A stretch of 34,953 nt of DNA. Origin: Caballeronia telluris (GTDB lineage Bacteria > Pseudomonadota > Gammaproteobacteria > Burkholderiales > Burkholderiaceae). The position numbers and the translations under genes were made by a program. The notes below the pieces were generated by a model that saw only the letters and a program-made list of their open reading frames with translations, had not been told where the DNA came from and ran no database searches. Position 1 is the first letter of the stretch, and every line of letters begins with the position of its first letter. The stretch covers positions 1 to 34,953 of the forward strand of contig NZ_FCNZ02000037.1 in assembly GCF_001544495.1 (NCBI RefSeq), read 5' to 3'. Positions 25,587 through 33,798 of this stretch are shown piece by piece.

Positions 25587-26145
25587 GAGGACCCTCTCCG
25601 CCAGATCCAGCCGATCCAGCCGCGCCAGTCGGTCCCTCCCCCGGTGCGGTACGCGAGGTCGTGAAGCGTTTCAGCAGGGTCCGGGCGTCCGCGAGAAACG
25701 CGCCCGGGAACTTGCGGCACAGCGCCTCGAACATCGGTCGCGCGTCCTGCAAGCGCGCGGCGACCCGCCGGTCCTGGCTCAGTTCACTGCCTTCGACGCT
25801 CGTACCAGCTGGGTCCGCGAACACGACCCGCTGCAGCAGGACCACGGCACCACATTCCGCGATCTGTTCGAGCACCGGGCCGAAGTCGCTGCCGAACAGC
25901 ACCGGCCCATAGGTCAGCACGAGGGACGTGAGCACCAGCAATTCGACGCGGCTGGGTTTCACGGGCAGCGGCACGGGCTGCCCCTGAACGATCTGGCGCA
26001 GGGCCGCCGCGCGGCGGTTGCGCACGATGGTGCGGTCGAGCTCGAGGACGATGCGTGCGACCTCCGGATCTGGCAGCGCGTCGAAGTCGTAGTCATCGTC
26101 GTCATCGGCATCATTCGCGTCGAAGCCGGCAAAGTCATGTGCCAC
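25579..26145 (-). CDS. Unknown protein coupled to the integrase
   Basis: I do not recognise the family. The 188-residue product has an Asp-rich N-terminus (DANDADDDDDYDFDALPD), a helical middle (ARIVLELDRTIVRNRRAAALRQIV), a hydrophobic stretch (VELLVLTSLVLTYGPVLFG) and a Gly/Ser-rich tail. The start is GTG 26145, with AGGG-rich sequence upstream; no ATG is in frame nearby. Its end overlaps the integrase start, so the two are probably one transcript, and it may be an accessory or directionality factor. The palindrome at 26206-26221 lies 60 bases upstream of the start. Confidence 0.6.
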   Translation of the reverse strand: MAHDFAGFDANDADDDDDYDFDALPDPEVARIVLELDRTIVRNRRAAALRQIVQGQPVPLPVKPSRVELLVLTSLVLTYGPVLFGSDFGPVLEQIAECGAVVLLQRVVFADPAGTSVEGSELSQDRRVAARLQDARPMFEALCRKFPGAFLADARTLLKRFTTSRTAPGEGPTGAAGSAGSGGEGPHG

Positions 26146-26205
26146 GGGCCCCTGCCCTCTCGAGTAAATTGAATTTGGCCCATTCTACCCCCGAAACGCT
26201 ATCCC

Positions 26206-26221
26206 GATAATAGCCATTATC
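26206..26221. repeat. Palindrome upstream of the integrase operon
   Basis: GATAAT-agcc-ATTATC is a perfect six-base inverted repeat with a four-base centre. With one flanking base on the left it reads CGATAATAGCCATTATC. It resembles the palindrome at 3196-3221 before the integrase-derived start of the chimera. Confidence 0.45.
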
Positions 26222-26356
26222 AGGCTTGAGCGGAGAGGCGTTTTCGCTGTGAATAATAATTAGCAGACAACGCCGCGTTACTAATTTGGGCGATTCCTGT
26301 CGGTTGTGCGCGCTCGCGCTCGTCCAATCCCCGCCGTTCCGCCTCCTACGTGTCGC

Positions 26357-26656
26357 TCAGTGGTAGTCGTCCTCCCGCTGATGCCTGACAGCGAGAATGT
26401 TGATGGTGAGCTCGTCTTCAATCTCAAACAGCGCGACATAGCCGGTGTCGCCGAACGACACAACGAGCTCGCGCAGATAAGCGTTATCCGGCACGACCTT
26501 GCGGCACGTGTACGGAAAAGATTCGAGCATGTCAGCCGCCTTGCGGATCGCTTCAAGCGCACGCCGGGCAGCCGGTGCGTCTCTTTCGAGCAAGAACCTG
26601 TACAGGCGTAACAAATCGGCGCGCGCTTCAGCCGTATAGCGGACCCGATAGCTCAA
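26357..26656 (-). CDS. ParE/RelE-type toxin
   Basis: A 99-residue member of the ParE/RelE superfamily. The opening SYRVRYTAEARADLLRLYRFLLERD, the middle ALEAIRKAADMLESFPYTCRKV, and LRELVVSFGDTGYVALFEIEDELTINILAVRHQRE are typical of ParE, with the basic end close to the active face. ParE toxins poison DNA gyrase; RelE relatives cut mRNA. The only fitting start is TTG 26656, which overlaps the antitoxin stop (TTGA), a coupled arrangement that keeps the toxin level low. With the antitoxin it forms a plasmid-stabilising module. Confidence 0.85.
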   Translation of the reverse strand: MSYRVRYTAEARADLLRLYRFLLERDAPAARRALEAIRKAADMLESFPYTCRKVVPDNAYLRELVVSFGDTGYVALFEIEDELTINILAVRHQREDDYH

Positions 26657-26928
26657 CGTTTGCGCTGCTTTGTTTCCGCAGCGACCAACATCGCTTCCAG
26701 TTCGCCGTGCACCTCGGCTGCGTCGTAATACTCGCCCGTACTACGCGCCCGATCTCGGGACTGCAGGCCGCGCGCCACGAAATCCCTTTGCATCTGCCGA
26801 CGGCTAACGCTTGCGCGCAAGGAAGACTCCATGAGCGACGACAGGCTTTCTCCGTCGAGCAGGACGCTCTCGGCGGCCTGGCGAAGTTCCGGATCGACCC
26901 GCAGGGACGGCAAAGAGGCGGTTTTCAT
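26653..26928 (-). CDS. Antitoxin, ribbon-helix-helix-like
   Basis: A 91-residue protein starting MKTASLPSLRVDPELRQAAE, the ribbon-helix-helix opening. It continues VLLDGESLSSLMESSLRASVSRRQMQRDFVARGL, then a polar tail that would wrap the toxin. ATG 26928 has GGAG upstream. It precedes and overlaps the toxin gene. The near-perfect palindrome at 26941-26962, just before its start, is a likely site for autorepression. Confidence 0.82.
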   Translation of the reverse strand: MKTASLPSLRVDPELRQAAESVLLDGESLSSLMESSLRASVSRRQMQRDFVARGLQSRDRARSTGEYYDAAEVHGELEAMLVAAETKQRKR

Positions 26929-26940
26929 CTGACTACTCCA

Positions 26941-26962
26941 ATGCGTTGCATTTGCAGCGCAT
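26941..26962. promoter_or_regulatory. Operator of the toxin-antitoxin operon
   Basis: ATGCGTTGCA and TGCAGCGCAT form an inverted repeat with a single mismatch and a two-base centre, 13 bases upstream of the antitoxin ATG. The position overlaps the expected transcription start, as in autoregulated RHH antitoxin operons. Confidence 0.55.
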
Positions 26963-26964
26963 AG

Positions 26965-28107
26965 GTTACCACAGCTCCCTATTCGACGGGCGGACCGAAT
27001 GGGCCAGCGACCGCCTGCCCTGCCGAACGCCCCGCGTGCGAATGGCGCGGCGGACCGGGCATGGGGCGCGGAGGGGGCGCGTGCTTCCACTGCTCGGGCC
27101 ACATGATTGCACGCGCTCGACCAATGGTTCACTGTTGTGACGGGGCTGCCGGTGGTGCGCACTAGCGACGACGCTCGGGTGGTTTGCCCTGATGCGCCAT
27201 CGCTTCGGGCCGGGTTCTCCGCCACCGCCCGCGGGCCTCGCACCGCCCTGCAGACGTGCGTCCTGACCGCCACGTCCGGTCCGGGCTCGCTGCTGCATGA
27301 AGCGGTCTGCCGCGCCATTTGAGCGGCTGTTCGACTGGCAATCGGCGGCGCCGGCGAGGGTCACCGCCTGTGGCACTCACGCGATCTAAACCAAAGGCCG
27401 GCAGACGTCAGCGGATCGCCCTGCCGCCCTTCCCCCACCCGGGCGATCCGCCCACATCGGCCTCCTCCCGATCCCGGGCGTCAGCGCCCCTCGCTGCGCC
27501 GTGCCGATCCTCAGGTCTAGCGGCAGCAAGAGCGGCAGGCCCGGGTGTACGCCAAACTCGCCGTAGGGGTCGTCGTCCGACCGCACTTCCCGGTGGGCGT
27601 CGCTGTGGGCCGATGGTGGGTCGTCTGGGACGCTTGCAGCGGTCATCCGCCCGTCGTGCGATGTAGTGCCCCGCGGGGAACCGCGTAGTCGCTTCTACCC
27701 GGGCGTGGACTTTTAGGCTGGAACTCGCACACGGTCACCAGTCGACCACGGGCGTCCGCTTCTAGCCCGTGGCGTTTCTCCATCCAACCGGGCGCTCCGC
27801 ATCGGCTGCTTGCTTCGCCTCCTTGCGACCGCGCTCGACGATGGCGCCTCGCCCGGCTCTTGTCCTCGAACTCGCCTCAATGAGTTCATCCCTTCGGGCG
27901 TCTCGATCACGGTCTTGCAAACGGGTTCCGGAGCGCCCGCCGTACCTGCGCCTGCGGGCAATGCGCGGACGTTGGCGGGTAAGATTGGTAGTTGCATTTC
28001 TATCGGGGATCGAATGGCGCCTCGCCGCGGCTCGGTGCCCGTCTCTTCGTCCGTTGAGTTCGTGCAGTGCGATTCATCCGGTCCCTCAGACGCGCTCGCA
28101 TGCGCCG
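26965..28107. other. GC-rich region between TA module and rep gene
   Basis: More than 1.1 kb without a gene I can support. The high GC content produces long open frames on both strands, none with family features. The stretch has a repeated CGCTTCTA element (27690 and 27757) and a perfect hairpin at 27746-27772. Given its place behind the replication gene, it may include part of the replication origin, but I see no clear DnaA boxes. Confidence 0.35.
27746..27772. repeat. Perfect 8-bp inverted repeat
   Basis: CCACGGGC and GCCCGTGG flank an 11-base loop that contains CGCTTCTA. The same CGCTTCTA occurs at 27690-27697, followed by CCCGGGCGTGG. It could be an origin hairpin or a terminator on the rep side. 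Confidence 0.4.
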
Positions 28108-29292
28108 TCATTCGCCCGCTCCGCGCACTTTCAGGAGCTGTCGCAGGCCGGCGATGTGGTCCCGCACCGCACCCGTCACCGGAGGCTTCGCGTGCTTCGG
28201 CGGTGCCGCGCAAGGCTGAGATTTGCCAAACGATTCCCGTTGCGTATGAGCAAAGCGCTCGAGATCCAGCGCGGTCGCGGGGCGAAGTTTGCCGGACGCG
28301 AGCGCCGTGGCAAACGATGGCTCCCACCCCGCGGCCTGGCGGCCAATGCGCTCGGTGACGCTGAAGATTGTCAACGATTCACCTTCGGCCCCGATGACGA
28401 ACTGGCGTGCGCCGTCGGCGTCGATGAACGTGCGGCCAGCATGTTTGCGGGCAACAGCCTGGGCGTCCACGCGCTGCTGCGCGCGCGCTTGGTCGGCGCG
28501 GTGTTCGTCATTCCGACGACGCACGAGGAGCGAGAAATCAATCGGGTTGCGGAGCAGGGCCCGCAAGTAATTTATCGGTGCCTTGGCGAGCTTCAGGTGG
28601 TCCCAGGTGGCCTCAACGATATCGGAGAGGCGCTTGCCGTGCTCACGCGCCTCGCGCATGAGCTTGAAAATCAAGAAATCAAAAAAACCCAGGGTGCGGA
28701 GGCGCTGAAGGTCCACAGGTAGTTGGCCCGGTTGTCTCTTTTGAAAAACAGAAGGGCTTAGATCCTTATATATTCCACCGTCTGCCACATTGGCAGACGG
28801 TACAGACAAAGAAGGTTGGTCCGATGCGGATGTGGTTGAAGAGGCCGTCTGGGCGGGTTCTTCTTCGTGCGCGCGCGGAGGCTCCATGAGGCCGAGGAGG
28901 GAAGCGGCGTGTTCCGTGAGATGAAGGTAAGCGCGACCAAATAACCCTGCTTCGACATAGCGGCGCTGCGGCCGACGCTCGATGAGTCCGGCGACCTCGA
29001 GATCGTCCAGGCTACGATAAAACGTCCGCATCGATTGCAGCGCGCGGCCTGTGAGCAGTTCACGGCGCGCGAAGATGGCATCGAACGGGTTGGCAGCATC
29101 GACGGTCCGCGCGAGAGCGGCAAGGACGGCGCGAGCGCGAGGGGAGATCTGTTCGATGTGCGCGGCGCGAAACGCGGCCCTGAAGACGACCCAGGGCAGG
29201 TTGGTTGAGTCGCAGCGAAAAGCGGTGAGGGCGGCCGAATCTTCCGGATGTGTTCCACCCTCGCCAGCAACGAAGCGTTGCGCGATAGACAT
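28108..29292 (-). CDS. Putative plasmid replication initiator (winged-helix)
   Basis: A 394-residue protein. Residues ~45-115 read like a winged-helix domain (RARAVLAALARTVD, FARRELLTGRALQSMRTFYRSLDDLEVAGLIERRPQRR). A variable Ser-rich linker (~140-190) follows, then a second helical region (LGFFDFLIFKLMREAREHGKRLSDIVEATWDHL, INYLRALLRNPIDFSLLVRRR) and a basic tail. Similar two-part proteins act as replication initiators on proteobacterial plasmids. Its place next to parAB, with iteron-like repeats 90-165 bases upstream of its ATG, supports that role. I cannot name the Rep family. A transcriptional regulator is the main alternative. Confidence 0.6.
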   Translation of the reverse strand: MSIAQRFVAGEGGTHPEDSAALTAFRCDSTNLPWVVFRAAFRAAHIEQISPRARAVLAALARTVDAANPFDAIFARRELLTGRALQSMRTFYRSLDDLEVAGLIERRPQRRYVEAGLFGRAYLHLTEHAASLLGLMEPPRAHEEEPAQTASSTTSASDQPSLSVPSANVADGGIYKDLSPSVFQKRQPGQLPVDLQRLRTLGFFDFLIFKLMREAREHGKRLSDIVEATWDHLKLAKAPINYLRALLRNPIDFSLLVRRRNDEHRADQARAQQRVDAQAVARKHAGRTFIDADGARQFVIGAEGESLTIFSVTERIGRQAAGWEPSFATALASGKLRPATALDLERFAHTQRESFGKSQPCAAPPKHAKPPVTGAVRDHIAGLRQLLKVRGAGE

Positions 29293-29382
29293 GTCGAGCG
29301 GTCCATTTCAGTGAATGGATGGGTTTTGCTTGACTGTCGATCTTGTTGCGCTACACTCCGGGATATCTGTAGTCCCTTTCCA

Positions 29383-29456
29383 GTTTCCAGCTGGGGAGTA
29401 GTGCGGCAAGGTTTCCAGCCAAGCCCACAATCGCAAAGGCCCTCAGTTTCCAGCTG
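29383..29456. repeat. Three iteron-like GTTTCCAGC repeats
   Basis: GTTTCCAGC occurs at 29383, 29411 and 29446 in the same orientation, twice as CAGTTTCCAGCTG. Starts are 28 and 35 bases apart. They lie in the 250 bases between the rep-like start and the parB stop, a usual place for Rep-binding iterons or a rep promoter operator. Confidence 0.5.
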
Positions 29457-29465
29457 CGGGCCTTT
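29435..29465. terminator. Hairpin between parB and rep
   Basis: AAAGGCCC and GGGCCTTT form a perfect eight-base stem. The 15-base loop includes one GTTTCCAGC repeat. The A-rich and T-rich edges suit a bidirectional intrinsic terminator. It lies 77 bases after the parB stop and would separate parAB from rep. Confidence 0.5.
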
Positions 29466-29542
29466 GTCTTTCTAGCTCAGATTTTCTTCATTTCCTTCTC
29501 CGTTAGCGGCTGCGTAGTACGAAGACATTAAAAATCAAACAC

Positions 29543-30529
29543 TTAAGTCTTCTGAGGCTTTGCTAATTGCTCAAGGTGTTTGCGGATCGCGTCACGGACG
29601 GAGCTCGCGATTTCCTCGGACTGAAATTCAATTCGCATGACGTTTTTTGCACTGCGGACGTCGCACCAAGTTGTCTTCCCCGAGCGGATCTTGAAGTTTG
29701 TCGCTGCTGTCACCGCTTTCTTGGGCTCGACGGAAGCGCGTGCGAATTTGACCGCCTGCGATTGGTCAAGCTTCCCACCCGCAAGACGTTGGACGGCCTC
29801 TAGCACTCGGTCGCTCTTGCCCGCCTCAGCGAGAACGGCCAACTCAGCCGCAGCGTTCGCTCCCAACAACGCCATGTTCGCTTCAAGAATTTTCCGAACC
29901 TCATGCGGGAGACGTTCGAAGGACAACAGAGCGCTGATATGCGACGGACTGATCCCCACACGCTCGGCAACCGATGCCTTACTCAGTTCTGGATGCTCCG
30001 TCTGGAATCGCTTTAATCCGACGTACTTCTCGTAGTCAGTAAGGTCCGACTGCATTAAATTCGCGAAGAAGGCTCCTTCATCGGCCTCTTCAGCCGTCGC
30101 TTCGCCCAGCACACAGCGGATCGTTTCTCGCCCAAGTTCACGATAGGCATCGCTTCGATGGTGTCCCGAGATAATTTCGAAACCGCCTTCGGTGCGAGGT
30201 AGGACAACTACCGGATGAATGAGCTTGTTGTGCCGCAGATTGTCCCGCAGCTCGGAATACTTCTCCGGAGCCATGTATCTGCGCCGGCCCGGGACCTCAT
30301 GCAGTTCGGAAAGAGGCACGTCTGCGGCGCCGCCCATCTGCTTGGCTTTCTGCAGCTCCTTCTTAAGGCGGTCGATTTCATCCTGCTGTTGCTCCGACTT
30401 CGCCTGGAGGTGCATTAATTGGCCGGGAGCGGTGCGAGGCGTCGTCGCGGCTCGATTCTGTGCCTTGTCTGCCTCCTCATCTGTAAGGCGTATGTTCGCG
30501 GCCTTTGAGGCAAAATTTTTCATGCTCAT
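29543..30529 (-). CDS. parB: ParB-family partition protein
   Basis: A 328-residue centromere-binding protein. A coiled-coil stretch (LQAKSEQQQDEIDRLKKELQKAKQ, residues 41-64) precedes the ParB N-terminal domain: VPLSELHEVPGRRRYM, LRDNLRHNKLIHPVVVLPR, and ISGHHRSDAYRELG, where GHHRSDA replaces the common GERRxRA box. A helix-turn-helix follows (LSKASVAERVGISPSHISALLSFERLP). The C-terminus is the usual small dimerisation region. ATG 30529 overlaps the parA stop (ATGA). It loads on parS sites and works with ParA to move the plasmid to daughter cells. Confidence 0.9.
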   Translation of the reverse strand: MSMKNFASKAANIRLTDEEADKAQNRAATTPRTAPGQLMHLQAKSEQQQDEIDRLKKELQKAKQMGGAADVPLSELHEVPGRRRYMAPEKYSELRDNLRHNKLIHPVVVLPRTEGGFEIISGHHRSDAYRELGRETIRCVLGEATAEEADEGAFFANLMQSDLTDYEKYVGLKRFQTEHPELSKASVAERVGISPSHISALLSFERLPHEVRKILEANMALLGANAAAELAVLAEAGKSDRVLEAVQRLAGGKLDQSQAVKFARASVEPKKAVTAATNFKIRSGKTTWCDVRSAKNVMRIEFQSEEIASSVRDAIRKHLEQLAKPQKT

Positions 30530-31722
30530 GATGCGTTACCCCCTTTCTGCCAAAGAGCCGACACGCGATCATCGACGCGATCGACGAATTGGTCACAGGG
30601 CGTCCGAATCCGACGCAGTGTCTCGGCGCCACCTTCATACGTCGTGATGTCGTAGACCGTCGCGAACCGCATATTTGTATTGCGTGCGACATCGGTTTCT
30701 GGAATTTCGACTGGGATGACCCGGTTACCGTAGAGTTGGGTAATCCACGATTGGACCGCCTTCGCTGCCGGCTTCGGCGTCATGCGTGTGATGAGAATGT
30801 CAAGGAAGTCGAATTCTTTTCGTGACTGTTCTCCGCGTGCTGCCATGCCTGTCACCAAATCAGAAAACAAGTGCCAAAACTGCACCATCGAGGCGAACGA
30901 TAAAACGTCAGGTACTACTGGCACAATCACCCCGTCAGCCGCGAAGATCGCATTGATGGTCAGGTAGCTCAGCGACGGTGCCGTGTCCAAAATGATGTAG
31001 TCGTACTCTTCGCGCAGAGCTTCAATTCCCGCGTGAAGGACGTTCTCGAAGCGCTCGCCGCGGGCACCCGCCGATGCACGCGCGGGCAGCATAAACTCAG
31101 CGTTGAAGAGTTCAGTGGAAGAGGGAATCAGGTCCAGGTTGGGCCAGTAAGTCTCTTGGGGAAGGGTCCGCATGTCAAACCCGTCACCCCTCAAGTAGGC
31201 CTCGATCAAGGGCATTATTGTTTGCGAAGCGTCGACCTCTGCGTGCGGGTTGATCCCGTACAGCGTTGTCGCACTCCCTTGCGGATCAAGATCGATATGG
31301 CAAACACGTCGACCACGACGCATCGCCAGCCCCTGTGCGAGAACAGTTGACATCGTGGTCTTGGTCACGCCGCCCTTGAAGTTGGCGACGGCAATAACCT
31401 TTCCGGGACCCAATCTTGGAGTTGGAGCGAGCTCGGCCCGGACCCATTGAACAGCCTCGTCTACGGTGAACTGACGTGGCGAGCCTCGACGCGCTTGCTT
31501 CCCTTGAGGAAGCTCACCCTTCTTGAGCATGTAGGCCATCCGCTGGACGTCAATCCCGCACATCTCCTGGACCCGCGCCGAACTGATCATCGGCGGAACC
31601 TTCCTTGGAAAAGGTTCGAGTAGTTCGTCGCGGATCTTCTGCAACATGAAGTCGGACAGTCCAGCGAGCTTGATAAGATCTTCTGGCGTAGTCTTACCGG
31701 GGTTGGCGAGGTCTATGTCCAT
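30526..31722 (-). CDS. parA: ParA-family partition ATPase
   Basis: A 398-residue type Ia ParA. The long N-terminal region (1-105) includes a DNA-binding part (SSARVQEMCGIDVQRMAYMLKKGELP), typical of ParA proteins that also repress their own operon. The deviant Walker A box is KGGVTKTT (116-123), followed by HIDLDPQGSATTLYGI. Walker B is YDYIILDTAPS. ATG 31722 is the first codon of the operon. It partners ParB in plasmid partition. The 10-bp inverted repeat at 31748-31787, just upstream, is a likely binding site for its own repression. Confidence 0.92.
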   Translation of the reverse strand: MDIDLANPGKTTPEDLIKLAGLSDFMLQKIRDELLEPFPRKVPPMISSARVQEMCGIDVQRMAYMLKKGELPQGKQARRGSPRQFTVDEAVQWVRAELAPTPRLGPGKVIAVANFKGGVTKTTMSTVLAQGLAMRRGRRVCHIDLDPQGSATTLYGINPHAEVDASQTIMPLIEAYLRGDGFDMRTLPQETYWPNLDLIPSSTELFNAEFMLPARASAGARGERFENVLHAGIEALREEYDYIILDTAPSLSYLTINAIFAADGVIVPVVPDVLSFASMVQFWHLFSDLVTGMAARGEQSRKEFDFLDILITRMTPKPAAKAVQSWITQLYGNRVIPVEIPETDVARNTNMRFATVYDITTYEGGAETLRRIRTPCDQFVDRVDDRVSALWQKGGNAS

Positions 31723-31747
31723 TGTCCACTTTTCACCGTTTGGAATT

Positions 31748-31787
31748 ATTCTATCGGCAAACGAGATTTCTGGCCGCCCGATAGAAT
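31748..31787. promoter_or_regulatory. Inverted-repeat operator upstream of parA
   Basis: ATTCTATCGG (31748-31757) and CCGATAGAAT (31778-31787) are a perfect 10-base inverted repeat with a 20-base spacer, 26 bases before the parA ATG. It fits an operator for ParA, or possibly a centromere (parS) site. Confidence 0.55.
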
Positions 31788-32746
31788 CAAGGGGACTTTA
31801 GACGTCTTGCGATGTAAATGCAAGTTAACTTTCAGCCGTTCGGGTGGCGCAATGCCATGTGACGCGGGAGGGCAAGCCGTTTTTCACGAAAGGACTTTAA
31901 GTGTGGAACAAAGTCGAAGCCGTGGAACACGTTCGTAAGCTTCCGTGCTTCGAACCCTTGGTGAAATATCGCGGAAACGCTGATGCTGGGTTCGACGTAC
32001 GCATTCGTGGCTGCGATGCGTCCGCGGCTGCCGGAGGTGTTTCGCAATGAGGGTATGAGCATCGAGCAGGTGATCGCGCTTGCATTGACCGAGGACCACG
32101 ATCTTCAGCAGCGACTGTGGTCTTTCGAGCCCTCGAAGCCAAGTTCAACGCTGTTTCTAGGAATTCACGGTGACCGCGGCAGCCGCCATGCCGCGGGTGC
32201 TCCGTCGCTGCTATTTGAGCGATATCCGATTACCAGCCTGGTTGTGGCGCGACAAAAATGGGAACCAGACGCCGGCCCGGTTGTGCCTCGAATGACCCTC
32301 GCTTGCGAAAATGATGCCGCTTGAATTTAGGAATACCGCACGATGGGGTAGCAGATCCCGGCCGTGTCCCTGTCACTTTTCGACCAAAACGCAACTAATG
32401 ATCGTGCCGATTTCTCACTGCGAATCAAGAAGACGCCGTCGCGACCTAGTGGAGTGATGGCGACCTGGCTCTCCGAGCGAATCCGCCTGTCGGCGGATCG
32501 GGCTCTATTCGCTTCGCTCACCGGGCCTGCAGTCCCGGCCATTCGGCAACGATCCCTTTCGCAATTCAAGTCAACAACTCATCTAGAAGAACCCGCTAAG
32601 GGGCGCTGCCCCTGGCGCGCTGCAAGGGATATGGCTGCGCCCTGGCCGCGGGGTATCCCCAAAATTTTTTCGATAAGGCGCGGAAAAAATCCCGGGTGAT
32701 CCCCCTCCCCGCGTCCAGCCCTTGCAGCTTGCCTCCCCGGTCGTCG
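31788..32746. other. Gap between parA operator and ardC leader
   Basis: No gene is supported with confidence. A 49-codon frame at 31901-32050 starts at GTG with AAGGA eight bases upstream (WNKVEAVEHVRKLPCFEPLV) and could encode a small protein. A second frame begins at ATG 32055 and runs to 32324 (MSIEQVIALALTEDHDLQQR). I recognise neither. GTGGAACA is directly repeated at 31903 and 31922. A GGGGC-gct-GCCCC hairpin lies at 32600-32612. Confidence 0.3.
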
Positions 32747-32762
32747 CCCGACGGTCGTCGGG
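32747..32762. promoter_or_regulatory. Palindrome in the ardC leader
   Basis: CCCGACG-gt-CGTCGGG is a perfect seven-base palindrome 49 bases upstream of the ardC start. It is a candidate operator for tight control of an antirestriction gene after plasmid entry, or a leader hairpin. Confidence 0.4.
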
Positions 32763-32811
32763 TGCATGTGCGCAACCCAGCACATCCACCCCGAGACCTA
32801 AAGGAAAGACC

Positions 32812-33726
32812 ATGAAAGCCCAAACGAAGACACCTCTTCCCGATATCTACAGCCGGGTGACGGACAAGATCGTCGCCGACCTGGAGCAGGGCGTCAGGCC
32901 TTGGGTAGAACCGTGGAAGGCTGGAAACGCTGGCGCCCGGATTCCGCTTCCCGTGCGTCACAACGGCGTCCCTTACCAAGGCATCAATATTCTGCTTCTG
33001 TGGGCCGAGCAGCTCGACAAAGGTTTTCAGTCCAAGCGCTGGATGACCTTTAAGCAAGCCCAGGCGCTCGGCGCGAACGTCCGTAAAGGCGAGCATGGAG
33101 CCCTCGTTGTCTACGCCAACAAAATCACCACGAGCGAGACCGACGACAAAGGCGACGAGCTCGAACGCGAGATCCCTTTCATGAAGGGCTACACCGTGTT
33201 CAACGTCGACCAGATTGAGCACTTGCCCGAGCAATACTGCGCCGACCCGGAGCCCGTCGAAACCGAACCCCTAAAGCTGGTCGAGCATGCGGAAGTCTTC
33301 TTCGCCAACACCGGCGCTGTCATTCGTCACGGCGGGAATAGGGCGTACTACGCGCCCGCGCAAGACATCGTGCAGTTGCCCGTCCCCGAATCGTTCGATA
33401 CGGCGGAGAGCTACGCAGCCACCAAGGCGCATGAGATCACCCACTGGACCAGCCACAAGACCCGCCTCGACCGCCAGCTAGGCAAGCGTTTCGGTGACGA
33501 CGCCTACGCCGCCGAAGAGTTGATCGCCGAGATGGGCGCCGCTTTCTTATGTGCCCAGCTGGGATTGACCCCGGAAGTTCGCGACGACCACGCCGCTTAT
33601 CTCGACCACTGGCTCAAGGTCCTGAAGGCCGACAAGAAGGCGGTTTTTACGGCCGCAAGTCAGGCGCAAAAGGCCTGCAACTTCCTGTTCTCGCTGCAAG
33701 GCGAACACGAACAACAAGCAGCGTGA
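32812..33726 (+). CDS. ArdC-like antirestriction protein (ssDNA-binding, zincin)
   Basis: A 304-residue protein with the two ArdC modules. Residues 1-135 are the single-strand DNA-binding domain (IYSRVTDKIVADLEQGVRPWVEPW, NGVPYQGINILLLW, WMTFKQAQALGANVRKGEHG, YTVFNVDQIEHLP). The C-terminal half is a metallopeptidase-like domain with HEITH at 207-211 and a distal Glu in AEELIAEMGAAFL (near 236). ATG 32812 has AAAGGAAAG upstream. Such proteins protect incoming single-stranded plasmid DNA from host restriction during conjugation, so the plasmid is probably transmissible. Confidence 0.88.
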   Translation: MKAQTKTPLPDIYSRVTDKIVADLEQGVRPWVEPWKAGNAGARIPLPVRHNGVPYQGINILLLWAEQLDKGFQSKRWMTFKQAQALGANVRKGEHGALVVYANKITTSETDDKGDELEREIPFMKGYTVFNVDQIEHLPEQYCADPEPVETEPLKLVEHAEVFFANTGAVIRHGGNRAYYAPAQDIVQLPVPESFDTAESYAATKAHEITHWTSHKTRLDRQLGKRFGDDAYAAEELIAEMGAAFLCAQLGLTPEVRDDHAAYLDHWLKVLKADKKAVFTAASQAQKACNFLFSLQGEHEQQAA

Positions 33727-33798
33727 AGACATCGGCCGGAGCCTGGGCGCGCACCACCCCAGGCCGAGGACCGCGTTCTCAAAATAAGGAGATGACTC

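Noticed and set aside
24495..25664. 389-codon plus-strand frame opposite the integrase
   Set aside because: Arg/Ala/His-rich shadow of a clear tyrosine recombinase; caused by high GC.
27769..28722. 317-codon plus-strand frame and other overlapping frames around the rep gene
   Set aside because: Overlaps the replication-like gene in antisense and the GC-rich gap; composition suggests chance.
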